Origin: JBFHES01 sp041584015
GTDB taxonomy: Bacteria > Bacteroidota > Bacteroidia > Bacteroidales > M50B96
Length of the DNA: 6,520 bases
Direction of reading: 5' to 3'
Assembly: GCA_041584015.1 (NCBI GenBank)
Contig: JBFHES010000256.1
Location: 1-6,520 of the forward strand
Under the pieces are notes generated by a model. It was not told the origin of the DNA. It worked only from the letters and a program-made list of their open reading frames with translations, and did no database searches. A program made the position numbers and the translations under genes. Below, piece after piece: positions 1-6,275 of this stretch (the first letter of the stretch is position 1; each line of letters opens with the position of its first letter).

Positions 1-1427
1 CAGTTATTTATTCAGGTGCAAGTAATGATGATTCAACTCGAATTATGAACAATTTCATAAGTGGAGGAAGTTACGGTATATACATGAAAGGAAGTTCACA
101 GTTTAATCCGGAGACTGGTGTTCTTGTTCATGGTAATCAGATTGTTGATTTCTCCTACAGAGGGATATTGATCCATTTCCATGAAGATGCTACAGTGACT
201 AATAATGTTCTTGTCTCAAACGAAAGTACCGATACATATAGTTATGTTTATGGTGTTTGGGCTGGTTTTGTTGATGATGCTTCAAATATTAGTGCGAATG
301 CCATCCATGTAAAAGGCTACGACAAAAATTATGGTTTGTATTTGAATTACTGCGATGGTACTGTTGCACAACCGATGCATATTTTTAATAATAGTATTGT
401 AGTTGGAGGCACCAGTACGGCTACGGTTTATGGAATCCATTCTTTTAGCGGAAGCCACCAGTTGATCTATTATAATTCGGTAAACATTCTTTCAGGTAAT
501 ACAACTTCAAGTGCTGCAATTTATTTAACGTGCTTATCAACGGTGAATAATGCTGGGGTCGAACTAATAAATAATAGTTTCTCAAATACCAGTGGTGGCC
601 ATTCAATTTATGTCACCAATACGGCATTAACAAATGCATACATTACAAATTCTGATTATAATAATTTCTACTTCACCGGAAGTCAGCTAGGTAAATTGGG
701 GAATTTTGACCCGGCAGATCTGGCTACCTGGCAGCTCATGAGTGCCTGGGACAGTCATTCAATATCAAGTGATCCGGGTTATTTGCAAAATAATGATTTA
801 CATATTTCAGCTGGTAGTGCCCTTATTGGTGCTGGTTTAAATTTGGCACTAGTAAATACTGACATCGATGGCGATGTACGTAATGCAAATCATCCTTGTA
901 TTGGAGCAGATGAGTTAGCAGGCTTGGTTCAGCCATCTGACACGCAATGGGTAGATTTTGCCCAAGGCTGGAGTATATTCTCAACGTATATCCAACCAGA
1001 TAATCCGGCGTTTAATGATGTTTTTGCAGCTGTAATTAATCATGTTATGATAATGAAGGATGATAATGGTTTGGTGTTTTGGCCGCCTTTCGTTGCCTTG
1101 CTTGATACTTTTACAATAGGTGAAGGATATAATGCTAAACTCGACTCAGCATTAACTGTTCCTTTGATTGGGACAGCGGTTGCTCCTGAAAATACCAGTG
1201 TTTTATTGCCTGCAGGTTGGAGCATGTTTGCCTATTTGCGTCAGTCTTCGGGATTGTTAGTAGATATGTTACCATCGATTGCATCTAATGTGATTATTAT
1301 GAAAGATGGTGAGGGATTGATTTATTGGCCGCAGTATGGCGTTAATTTAATTGAAACCTTGCATCCGGGAAAAGGCTATCTGGTAAAACTAACAGCATCG
1401 TCTACATTGGTTTTTCCAGCAAATTAA
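1..1427 (+). CDS. Surface/secreted parallel beta-helix protein, C-terminal part (5' end outside window)
   Basis: The reading frame is open from the first full codon at position 3, before the first internal ATG at 45, so this is the 3' part of a longer gene. Numbering residues from that internal Met, residues 1 to about 270 are rich in Asn, Ser, Gly and Tyr with recurring short strands of the type 'NNxIxxG...YGIY', as in right-handed parallel beta-helix proteins. Residues 273-290 (DIDGD...GADE) match the motif that often closes such helices in secreted Bacteroidota proteins. Two copies of a module of about 83 residues follow (W302 to about 380, and 386-460), and the protein stops right after the second. 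I see no classical C-terminal type IX sorting domain, although the modules resemble those found beside one. The likely location is the cell surface or exterior. Ligand or substrate is unknown. It has no evident functional link to the downstream genes. Confidence 0.8.
   Translation, partial: VIYSGASNDDSTRIMNNFISGGSYGIYMKGSSQFNPETGVLVHGNQIVDFSYRGILIHFHEDATVTNNVLVSNESTDTYSYVYGVWAGFVDDASNISANAIHVKGYDKNYGLYLNYCDGTVAQPMHIFNNSIVVGGTSTATVYGIHSFSGSHQLIYYNSVNILSGNTTSSAAIYLTCLSTVNNAGVELINNSFSNTSGGHSIYVTNTALTNAYITNSDYNNFYFTGSQLGKLGNFDPADLATWQLMSAWDSHSISSDPGYLQNNDLHISAGSALIGAGLNLALVNTDIDGDVRNANHPCIGADELAGLVQPSDTQWVDFAQGWSIFSTYIQPDNPAFNDVFAAVINHVMIMKDDNGLVFWPPFVALLDTFTIGEGYNAKLDSALTVPLIGTAVAPENTSVLLPAGWSMFAYLRQSSGLLVDMLPSIASNVIIMKDGEGLIYWPQYGVNLIETLHPGKGYLVKLTASSTLVFPAN
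948..1424 (+). repeat. Tandem duplicated C-terminal module of the surface protein
   Basis: Two protein-level repeats end the gene. Copy 1 has G308-W309-S, then MIMKDDNG around K338 followed by FWP, then GEGY at 359-362. Copy 2 has G391-W392-S, then IIMKDGEG around K420 followed by YWP, then GKGY at 442-445. The landmarks are offset by 82 to 83 residues (numbering from the Met at 45). The DNA of the two copies has diverged, so the duplication is old. Modules with the pattern GW(S/N), (V/I)xIxKDxxG, (Y/F)WP and GxGYxxK occur near the C-termini of secreted Bacteroidota proteins; their exact role is not known to me. Confidence 0.65.
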
Positions 1428-1527
1428 TAAGTATCTATTTGGTAAAATGGGGATGAATGATTTGAAATGGTTTAAGGCGTTTTTAGCCAAAACAATCTTT
1501 AGCTGTAGCACAATTCAAGATTAATAC

Positions 1528-1535
1528 TATTTTTG
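1528..1535 (+). promoter_or_regulatory. Candidate Bacteroidota -7 promoter element before the glycosyltransferase gene
   Basis: TATTTTTG matches the Bacteroidota sigma-ABfr -7 consensus TAnnTTTG. It ends 21 bases before the ATG at 1557, which would place transcription start a few bases upstream of that ATG. No good -33 TTTG is seen at the expected 19 to 21 base spacing, so support is partial. The element overlaps the alternative TTG start at 1533, which argues against that longer start. Confidence 0.3.
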
Positions 1536-1556
1536 TTCAGAACCATATATGTACTT

Positions 1557-2474
1557 ATGCTGTCAATCTGTATTCCCATTTATAATTTTCATGTTGAGAA
1601 ACTAGTCAATCTATTAATTGATCAGATTAAGCATGTTGACAGACCTGTTGAAATTCAGCTCTTAGATGATGGTTCGAGGGACGAATTGAAAAAGCTTAAT
1701 AGATCATTAGCTTCATTAGACAATGTTATTTACGAAGAATTGCCGGAGAATGTAGGCCGATCAGCGGTACGAAATAAGTTGGCCCAAAAGGCAAATTATG
1801 ACTTCTTGCTCTATCTCGATTGTGATTCAAATATTGAAGGTGAAGATTTTATTGGCAACTATTTGAAATACTGCGAAGGGGATGTTGTCATCTACGGTGG
1901 TAGACAATATGGACCAAAGCCAAAGGATCGAAACTATTTCCTTCAATGGTTTTATTCCGTAGAAAAGAATGGCGCCGAATTCGAGGTTCGACGCCAGCGT
2001 GAGTATCATTCTTTCTGCACTAACAATTTTATTATAGCTAAGAAAATAGTGCTGGAGCTTCCGTTTAATAATGATATTTTGTCGGGTTGGGGGCATGAAG
2101 ATACATTGTTTGCCTATTCACTTAAAGATGTTGGTTATGCCATTCAACACATAAATAATCCGGTGTTACATAACGGCTACGTTACAAACGACGAGTTCAT
2201 TAACCAAATGAATGAAGGCTTGGTAAATCTCTACAGGATTTACGATTCGAAGCAGTTTCCGACTTTGGTTAACGATTTTAAAACCACAAGAGTTTTAAAA
2301 ATGCTCGAGCGCTTCGGATTAATTGGAATTGTGGCCTTCAAATATTCCATATCTGAAAAGTTAATTCTTAAAAACATCCGTGGACATAAGCCTAGTTTGC
2401 TATTGTTCGATCTTCATAAGCTTGGCTACTTATGCCGTATTCATAAAATGAAAAAGCGGGAAGGTCGTATCTAA
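1557..2474 (+). CDS. Glycosyltransferase family 2 (GT-A fold), inverting
   Basis: This 305-residue protein has the ordered signature of a GT2 enzyme, which transfers a sugar from a nucleotide-sugar donor to an acceptor with inversion. The N-terminal beta strand SICIPIYN (3-10) starts the nucleotide-binding fold, DDGSRDE (37-43) is the donor-binding loop, and D88-C-D90 is the metal-binding DxD motif. GWGHED (177-182) carries the catalytic-base pair seen in GT2 enzymes with a galactosyltransferase-type second half. H205 fits the usual late metal or acceptor histidine. There is no transmembrane segment, so the enzyme is probably cytosolic or peripheral, acting in cell-surface glycan synthesis. 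The ATG at 1557 is preferred over a TTG at 1533 because GT2 proteins usually begin just before this first strand and a candidate promoter overlaps the TTG. Donor and acceptor cannot be told from sequence. No other glycan genes are present, and it is separated from the PspA cluster by 254 bases. Confidence 0.93.
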   Translation: MLSICIPIYNFHVEKLVNLLIDQIKHVDRPVEIQLLDDGSRDELKKLNRSLASLDNVIYEELPENVGRSAVRNKLAQKANYDFLLYLDCDSNIEGEDFIGNYLKYCEGDVVIYGGRQYGPKPKDRNYFLQWFYSVEKNGAEFEVRRQREYHSFCTNNFIIAKKIVLELPFNNDILSGWGHEDTLFAYSLKDVGYAIQHINNPVLHNGYVTNDEFINQMNEGLVNLYRIYDSKQFPTLVNDFKTTRVLKMLERFGLIGIVAFKYSISEKLILKNIRGHKPSLLLFDLHKLGYLCRIHKMKKREGRI

Positions 2475-2654
2475 GCCATACTTCACAGGCGTTTGCTAAG
2501 ATCTGTGCTATGTTTTTTGTACATCACTTAACAGGTTCGTTTTGATTGCTCTTAAATTGGCATTATATAAGAGTAGTGCTTTTTCTGAATGATTGAATGA
2601 TTTTTTTTAGGTACATGTGTAATGCATTCGAATATCTGTCGTTATACATTTTTG

Positions 2655-2696
2655 AAAATCAAATTTTAGAGCAATTTAATTGTTAACTTTGATTTT
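2655..2696. repeat. Inverted repeat overlapping the candidate cluster promoter
   Basis: AAAATCAAA (2655-2663) and TTTGATTTT (2688-2696) are perfect 9-base reverse complements separated by 24 bases. The right arm covers the TTTG of the candidate -7 element. Nearly centred between the arms is a second palindrome, CAATTTAATTG (2672-2682). This could be a regulator-binding site, but AT-rich sequence produces such repeats by chance, so confidence is limited. Confidence 0.35.
2684..2691 (+). promoter_or_regulatory. Candidate -7 promoter element for the PspA/DUF350 cluster
   Basis: TAACTTTG is an exact match to the Bacteroidota -7 consensus TAnnTTTG, 37 bases before the ATG at 2729, implying a 5' leader of about 30 bases. 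A clear -33 TTTG at 19 to 21 base spacing is not present; the nearest TTTG (2651-2654) is 29 bases upstream. It lies in the 254-base gap before the first cluster gene, where a promoter is expected. The rest of that gap (2475-2683) is AT-rich with no gene that I can support. Confidence 0.42.
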
Positions 2697-2728
2697 GAAT
2701 TTGTTTATTAACCTAATATCATATTAAA

Positions 2729-3121
2729 ATGGATAGCAGTTTTGAAAAAGTAAGAAGCTTTTTACAGGAATTAGAATACAACATTGTTGGCGAGGATACA
2801 GCTGATTCAGTATTCATGATTGAGCATGAAGAAGAAGGAATCGCAAATATGATGGTTGCTTGTGACGATCCTATCTTGATTTTTGAACAGTTTGTATTTG
2901 AATTAAAAAATGGAAATGCCGAAACATTGAAACGCCTGCTGCAGATGAATCGTGAGATAGTTCACGGGGCACTAGTGTTAGATGAAACAGGAAAAAAAGT
3001 AATTTTCAGAGATACGCTTCAAGTGGAGAATCTGGACCTTAATGAAATTCAAGCAAGTTTAAATTCGCTCGGTATGTTCCTTAGTGAGTTTGGTGATGAG
3101 TTAATCAAATTGTCGAAATAA
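2729..3121 (+). CDS. YbjN / Tir-chaperone-like small acidic protein
   Basis: This 130-residue acidic protein has the layout of the YbjN/CesT-like (type III secretion chaperone) fold: an N-terminal helix (SFEKVRSFLQEL, 4-15), a central beta sheet, and a C-terminal helical part (about 102-128). The stretch around LLQMNREIVHGALVLDE (70-86) followed by IFRDTLQVENLDLNE is characteristic of proteins often annotated 'YbjN domain' or 'molecular chaperone Tir' in Bacteroidota. There is no signal peptide or membrane segment, so it should be cytosolic. It lies 16 bases upstream of the PspA-like gene, almost certainly co-transcribed. It occupies the place of E. coli YjfI (DUF2170), the small protein preceding the PspA homologue YjfJ. 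I infer that it binds or regulates the PspA-like protein; a real role in type III secretion is unlikely, as no such genes are nearby. Confidence 0.83.
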   Translation: MDSSFEKVRSFLQELEYNIVGEDTADSVFMIEHEEEGIANMMVACDDPILIFEQFVFELKNGNAETLKRLLQMNREIVHGALVLDETGKKVIFRDTLQVENLDLNEIQASLNSLGMFLSEFGDELIKLSK

Positions 3122-3137
3122 TAAAACCTTATATAAA

Positions 3138-3848
3138 ATGAACTTATTTAAAAGAATATTTAAAATGGGCGAAGCTGAAGCTCATGCAGTAGTTGATAAA
3201 TTAGAGAACCCAATACGTTTAACCGAACAAGGAATCCGTGACTTGAAAAAGGACCTGGATGAAAGTTTAAAAGCATTGGCAGAAGTAAAAGCTCTAGCCA
3301 TTCGCGCTAAGAATGATACTTCTCAAGCAAAGAGCAAAGCTGAGAATTACGAAAAAAAGGCCATGTTGTTATTGTCAAAAGCATCAAATGGGCAGCTAGA
3401 TGCAGCTGAAGCAGATCGTTTGGCAGGTGAAGCTTTACTTAAAAAAGAAGAGGCAACTAAAAGTGCTGTTGAAGCTGAAAACCGTTTGAAAGGTTTTGAA
3501 AAGAATATTTCAACAATTGACGCAAACATTAAAAAATTGCGATCGAATGTAAGCCATTATGAGAATGAGCTGAAAACCTTGAAGGCAAGAGCTAAGGTTA
3601 GCGAAACAACCAAGAAGATAAACAAGCAGATGGCTCAGATTGATAGTGGTGGAACTATTTCAATGCTCGAACGCATGAAAGAGAAGGTAGAAGAAGATGA
3701 GGCATTGGCTGAGGCTTATGGCGAAATCTCAAACGAAAGTAAATCGCTTGACGATGAGATTGATCAAGTGTTAGAAGATGAGACCTCAGTAAAAGCATCA
3801 GACGCTTTAGCAGAGCTAAAAGCAAAGATGAATATTTCAAAAGAATAG
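3138..3848 (+). CDS. PspA/IM30 (Vipp1) family membrane-remodelling protein
   Basis: This is a 236-residue, almost entirely helical, highly charged protein; E. coli PspA has about 222 residues. PspA/IM30 proteins are bacterial ESCRT-III relatives that form helical rods or rings on the inner membrane and protect or reshape it under stress. Residues 1-24 (MNLFKRIFKMGEAEAH...) form an amphipathic membrane-binding helix, followed by the family-typical 'ENPxRLxEQGIRDL' start of the long hairpin (24-38). Coiled coil runs to about residue 165. The C-terminus (DALAELKAKM, 222-231) closely resembles the end of E. coli PspA (EQLAQLKAKM). The best E. coli parallel is YjfJ rather than PspA itself, because there is no pspF, pspB or pspC nearby and DUF350 and polyamine genes are. 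It forms a tight pair with the upstream YbjN-like gene and is followed by a strong hairpin terminator. Confidence 0.93.
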   Translation: MNLFKRIFKMGEAEAHAVVDKLENPIRLTEQGIRDLKKDLDESLKALAEVKALAIRAKNDTSQAKSKAENYEKKAMLLLSKASNGQLDAAEADRLAGEALLKKEEATKSAVEAENRLKGFEKNISTIDANIKKLRSNVSHYENELKTLKARAKVSETTKKINKQMAQIDSGGTISMLERMKEKVEEDEALAEAYGEISNESKSLDDEIDQVLEDETSVKASDALAELKAKMNISKE

Positions 3849-3865
3849 TTTAATTAATAATGGAT

Positions 3866-3916
3866 AAAAACCTTCAACTTAAATATCATACAATTGATAT
3901 TTTGTTGAAGGTTTTT
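3866..3916 (+). terminator. Long rho-independent terminator or attenuator between the PspA and DUF4178 genes
   Basis: A 13-base-pair outer stem (3866-3878 with 3904-3916, core CCTTCAAC / GTTGAAGG) continues, across a small asymmetric bulge (TT against T), into a perfect 8-base-pair inner stem (AAATATCA 3881-3888 with TGATATTT 3895-3902) and a 6-base loop. The right arm ends in six T followed by CTTCTT, the U-tract of an intrinsic terminator. Only 19 bases separate the stem from the next start codon, leaving no room for a full promoter downstream of it. Confidence 0.85.
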
Positions 3917-3935
3917 TCTTCTTATAAGCACGTAT

Positions 3936-4487
3936 ATGGGAATTTTTGATCGATTTAAGAAAGATAAGCAACCAGAGTATGATGTGACAAATCTTTCGGT
4001 TCGTGATTTTAAGAAAGGGTTTGTTTTTGATTTTGACTTAAAAACCTGGATTGTTAAAGAGGCATACGAGTACGATTGGGGTAACAATAATTTTACCTTC
4101 GAATTTAAAATAGACGCTGGCGATGAGGTGCTTTTTTTGCATTATGAAGAAGATGATGCACTAGAGATTACAGTGAGTTCAAAAGTTAAGATTCGAAACG
4201 TTGACGAAGATCTGCCTGAGCATATCACTAAGTTTGATGCTCCGCCAAAGAAAATTGTTTACAAAGGCGTTACCTATTTTCTGGATGATGAGGCACCTGG
4301 ATTCTTTCATAATTGCGATCATGGAGAGGATGCCTGGGATGAATTTATTTCCTGGTCTTTTTACGATGAAGCGGAAGAGAAATTGATCACCATTGAGCAA
4401 TGGGAAGAAAAGCAATTTGAAGCGGCAGTTGGTCGTGTGGTAAAAGAATTCGAGATAACTAACATACTGCCAAGTACCGAAAGTTAA
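3936..4487 (+). CDS. DUF4178 domain protein
   Basis: This 183-residue soluble, acidic, aromatic-rich protein matches the DUF4178 pattern. The first half has FVFDFDLKTWIVKEAYEYDW (29-48), then a strand FTFEFKI and an acidic 'LHYEEDDALEI' segment (68-78). The second half repeats the theme with EFISWSFYDE (136-145), LITIEQWEE (150-158) and VKEFEITNILP. The start MGIFDRFKK is typical of the family and fixes the ATG. The biochemical function is unknown. DUF4178 genes are often found beside PspA-like, DUF350 and polyamine genes, and this one sits where yjfK (DUF2491) lies in E. coli. There is no signal peptide, so it is probably cytosolic, perhaps binding the membrane face or a cluster partner. It is separated from the PspA-like gene by 87 bases holding a strong hairpin, so its expression may be uncoupled from the first two genes. 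Confidence 0.85.
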   Translation: MGIFDRFKKDKQPEYDVTNLSVRDFKKGFVFDFDLKTWIVKEAYEYDWGNNNFTFEFKIDAGDEVLFLHYEEDDALEITVSSKVKIRNVDEDLPEHITKFDAPPKKIVYKGVTYFLDDEAPGFFHNCDHGEDAWDEFISWSFYDEAEEKLITIEQWEEKQFEAAVGRVVKEFEITNILPSTES

Positions 4488-4498
4488 ATCTAATTGCG

Positions 4499-4506
4499 TA
4501 ATTTTG
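4499..4506 (+). promoter_or_regulatory. Candidate internal -7 promoter element before the lipoprotein gene
   Basis: TAATTTTG matches TAnnTTTG exactly and lies in the 38-base gap between the DUF4178 and lipoprotein genes, 19 bases before the ATG. No convincing -33 element is visible upstream, where it would overlap the end of the DUF4178 gene. If used, it would let the lipoprotein and DUF350 genes be expressed separately. Confidence 0.28.
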
Positions 4507-4525
4507 ACAACCTAAACCCTAAGAA

Positions 4526-5290
4526 ATGAAAAAGTACTTTCTGTTTTTTGCTATGCTATTGCTACTTGGTGGCTGTACTTCTGAAAAGAAGTTTGTGAAA
4601 AATCCGGTCGACATCATGATTCGTGATATGAATGCAGAGAAGATTTTCTCTATCATCCTCTACGACATGGAGGTTGAAGGAAATTTTTCGAAAACCTACA
4701 GGCATCAATACCAGGTGATCACCGAGAAAAATGGAATCCCAAACGATAAACTCACCAACTGGCAAGAAGTAGGTAAAGATTTTTTCCTTTTTCATGAGAA
4801 CAACATGGGAATGGAAGTGGCCTCCAAGGATACTACCGGAAAGGTCTCAAAAGGTGTAAGTCCTGCCGGCTACTCAAATTATGTCGGCAATCAAAAATAT
4901 GGTAATTGGGTGCAGCGAGATGGCGGCAGCTTCTGGGAATTTTATGGCAAATATGCTATGTTAAGTTCTGTGTTTCATATGATGACTTATCCGGCACGCA
5001 GATCTTATTACAACGATTATCATGGTAATTACAGGAACTCAGGTAGATCATATTATGGGCCAACTTCTAATGGCAGAAGTGCCTATGGCACCTATGGCGA
5101 TGCAAATAGCAAAACAAGAACTAATTCACGCTACACAAATTCATCCAGTTTTAAGAACAAAGTGAATAGTCGTGTGCAGCGCTCCAACTCGTCAACCAAA
5201 AAAACGAGCACAAGTCAGAAGCGAACGCGAAGCTCCAATAGATATACAAGTTCTTCCCGATCTCGATCATCAAGTAGAGGTGGTAAATAA
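4526..5290 (+). CDS. Lipoprotein with Arg/Ser-rich basic tail (DUF1190-like analogue)
   Basis: This 254-residue protein begins with a lipoprotein signal: charged KK, a hydrophobic stretch, and a lipobox ending GGC with the lipidated cysteine at residue 17. Residues 20 to about 130 form a mixed, probably folded domain with no family I recognise. At 133-153 comes GGSFWEFYGKYAML... leading into a low-complexity tail (156-254). By my count the tail holds about 22 Arg/Lys, about 25 Ser and only 2 acidic residues, with several Tyr early on, ending SRSRSSSRGGK. E. coli DUF1190 lipoproteins (YgiB, YjfM) share this plan: a lipobox, a 'GSFW' segment, then a Gly/Ser/Arg tail. They also lie next to DUF350 genes. 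I suggest an analogue or distant homologue, not a proven member. It is 23 bases from the DUF350 gene and surely co-transcribed with it. The basic tail could bind anionic lipids, LPS or peptidoglycan. The function is unknown. Confidence 0.8.
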   Translation: MKKYFLFFAMLLLLGGCTSEKKFVKNPVDIMIRDMNAEKIFSIILYDMEVEGNFSKTYRHQYQVITEKNGIPNDKLTNWQEVGKDFFLFHENNMGMEVASKDTTGKVSKGVSPAGYSNYVGNQKYGNWVQRDGGSFWEFYGKYAMLSSVFHMMTYPARRSYYNDYHGNYRNSGRSYYGPTSNGRSAYGTYGDANSKTRTNSRYTNSSSFKNKVNSRVQRSNSSTKKTSTSQKRTRSSNRYTSSSRSRSSSRGGK

Positions 5291-5313
5291 TTTTCACGCT
5301 AAAAATTTTGATT

Positions 5314-6162
5314 ATGAATTATCTTGATACAATACTTTCGACCATAACATATTTAGCGAGCACATTTATCTTGTTCTATATCGGCAAGCTTGTTTACCAA
5401 ATATTCAATCGTAAAATTCAGGTAAAGTCGGAGCTTGTTGAAAAGGACAACTTTGCATTTGCCATTGCGCACACAGGTTATTTTGTTGGTTTGCTATTAG
5501 CCATTGGCAGTGCCGTGGTTGGGCCATCGAATGGCATTGTTACCGATTTAATCGACATACTTGTCTATGGTATGTTAGCTATTCTACTGCTGAACATCTC
5601 CATCGTAATTACCGATAAATTAATCCTCAGAGGATTTAGCGTTCTTAAAGAAATAATTGTTGATAGAAACGAAGGCACAGGCGTTGTTGAGGCTGCTATC
5701 TCAATCGCAACAGGCCTGATTATTTTTGGAGCTGTTTCAGGAGAGGGTGGATCAATATTTACAGCGCTGGTATTTTGGGCCATCGGAATAATCGTCATGA
5801 TTATTACCAGCAGGGTGTATAATGCAATTACGCCATATTGTGTGCATGATCATATTGAAAAGGATAATGTAGCTGTAGGGATCGGATTTGCTGGTGCACT
5901 CATTGCCTTGGGTAATCTAATTAGGTTTGCCTTAATGGATGATTTTGTAAGCTGGGACATTTCCTTGATTAATGTAGGTATTGATGTAGCTATAGGATTA
6001 GTGCTACTTCCAGTGGTGCGATTTTTAACTGATAAAATTCTACTGCCAGGTAGAAAGTTAACCGATGAACTTGTGAATCAGGATAAACCTAATTTAGGTG
6101 CAGGCTTAATTGAGGCTTTCGCTTATATTGGTGGATCGGTGCTAATTACCTGGTGCTTGTAA
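5314..6162 (+). CDS. Double DUF350 integral membrane protein (YjfL-like)
   Basis: This 282-residue, highly hydrophobic protein has about eight predicted membrane segments (near 7-31, 47-69, 79-100, 123-140, 149-170, 186-206, 219-243 and 261-282). It consists of two tandem DUF350 domains offset by 139 residues. EKDN at 43-46 recurs at 182-185, each followed by a Gly/Ala-rich helix. DRNEGTGVVEA (117-127) corresponds to QDKPNLGAGLIEA (256-268). Single DUF350 proteins such as E. coli YjfL have about half this length, so this is a fused form. The acidic-Asn motifs at helix starts repeat four times and are the likely functional residues. The role is unknown; transport or channel-like activity is possible. 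The ATG at 5314 is chosen over a TTG at 5308, as it is the first ordinary start, 23 bases after the lipoprotein stop. It lies in the inner membrane, with PspA-like and polyamine-enzyme genes as neighbours. Confidence 0.92.
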   Translation: MNYLDTILSTITYLASTFILFYIGKLVYQIFNRKIQVKSELVEKDNFAFAIAHTGYFVGLLLAIGSAVVGPSNGIVTDLIDILVYGMLAILLLNISIVITDKLILRGFSVLKEIIVDRNEGTGVVEAAISIATGLIIFGAVSGEGGSIFTALVFWAIGIIVMIITSRVYNAITPYCVHDHIEKDNVAVGIGFAGALIALGNLIRFALMDDFVSWDISLINVGIDVAIGLVLLPVVRFLTDKILLPGRKLTDELVNQDKPNLGAGLIEAFAYIGGSVLITWCL

Positions 6163-6176
6163 ACACATAAAATGTA

Positions 6177-6225
6177 AAAGTAAAAAGACTAAAGTGAAGA
6201 TTTCGAACTTTGGTCTTTTTACTTT
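6177..6225 (+). terminator. 19-bp hairpin, probable terminator after the DUF350 gene
   Basis: AAAGTAAAAAGACTAAAGT (6177-6195) pairs with ACTTTGGTCTTTTTACTTT (6207-6225) over 19 base pairs including one T-G wobble, with an 11-base loop. It starts 15 bases after the DUF350 stop codon. T-runs lie within the right arm, not after it. On the reverse strand an AT-rich tract follows the other arm, so the element might also stop antisense transcription. The strength of the pairing makes a structured RNA element certain enough; that it terminates is inferred. Confidence 0.75.
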
Positions 6226-6275
6226 CGTTCCATATTACGTCATAATCTGTTTCCTTTTTTTTGTAACTCGTTTCA

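Noticed and set aside
1470..1493. Weak hairpin (GTTT..GGC / GCC.AAAC) after the surface protein gene, considered as a terminator
   Set aside because: Only about 7 base pairs with an internal loop and no T-tract directly after it.
1533..1556. TTG start extending the glycosyltransferase by 8 residues
   Set aside because: The extension is not typical of GT2 N-termini, and the TTG is part of a candidate -7 promoter element; the ATG at 1557 is the normal start.
2549..2573. CTCTTA / TAAGAG inverted repeat after the glycosyltransferase gene
   Set aside because: Six base pairs around a 13-base loop; the nearest T-run (2580-2584) is too far away for a convincing terminator.
3347..3529. Open frame on the - strand opposite the PspA-like gene (60 codons)
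   Set aside because: Antisense shadow of a lysine/alanine/glutamate-rich coiled-coil gene; no protein-like motifs.
3860..3949. Short ORF of 29 codons starting MDKNLQLKYH between the PspA and DUF4178 genes
   Set aside because: It lies almost wholly within the terminator hairpin and overlaps the DUF4178 start; the stem structure explains the sequence better.
4201..4386. Second + strand frame inside the DUF4178 gene (61 codons)
   Set aside because: Fully nested in a well-supported gene, with composition of an out-of-frame translation.
5308..5313. TTG start two codons upstream of the DUF350 ATG
   Set aside because: A rare start codon two codons before a good ATG, with no supporting ribosome-binding signal.
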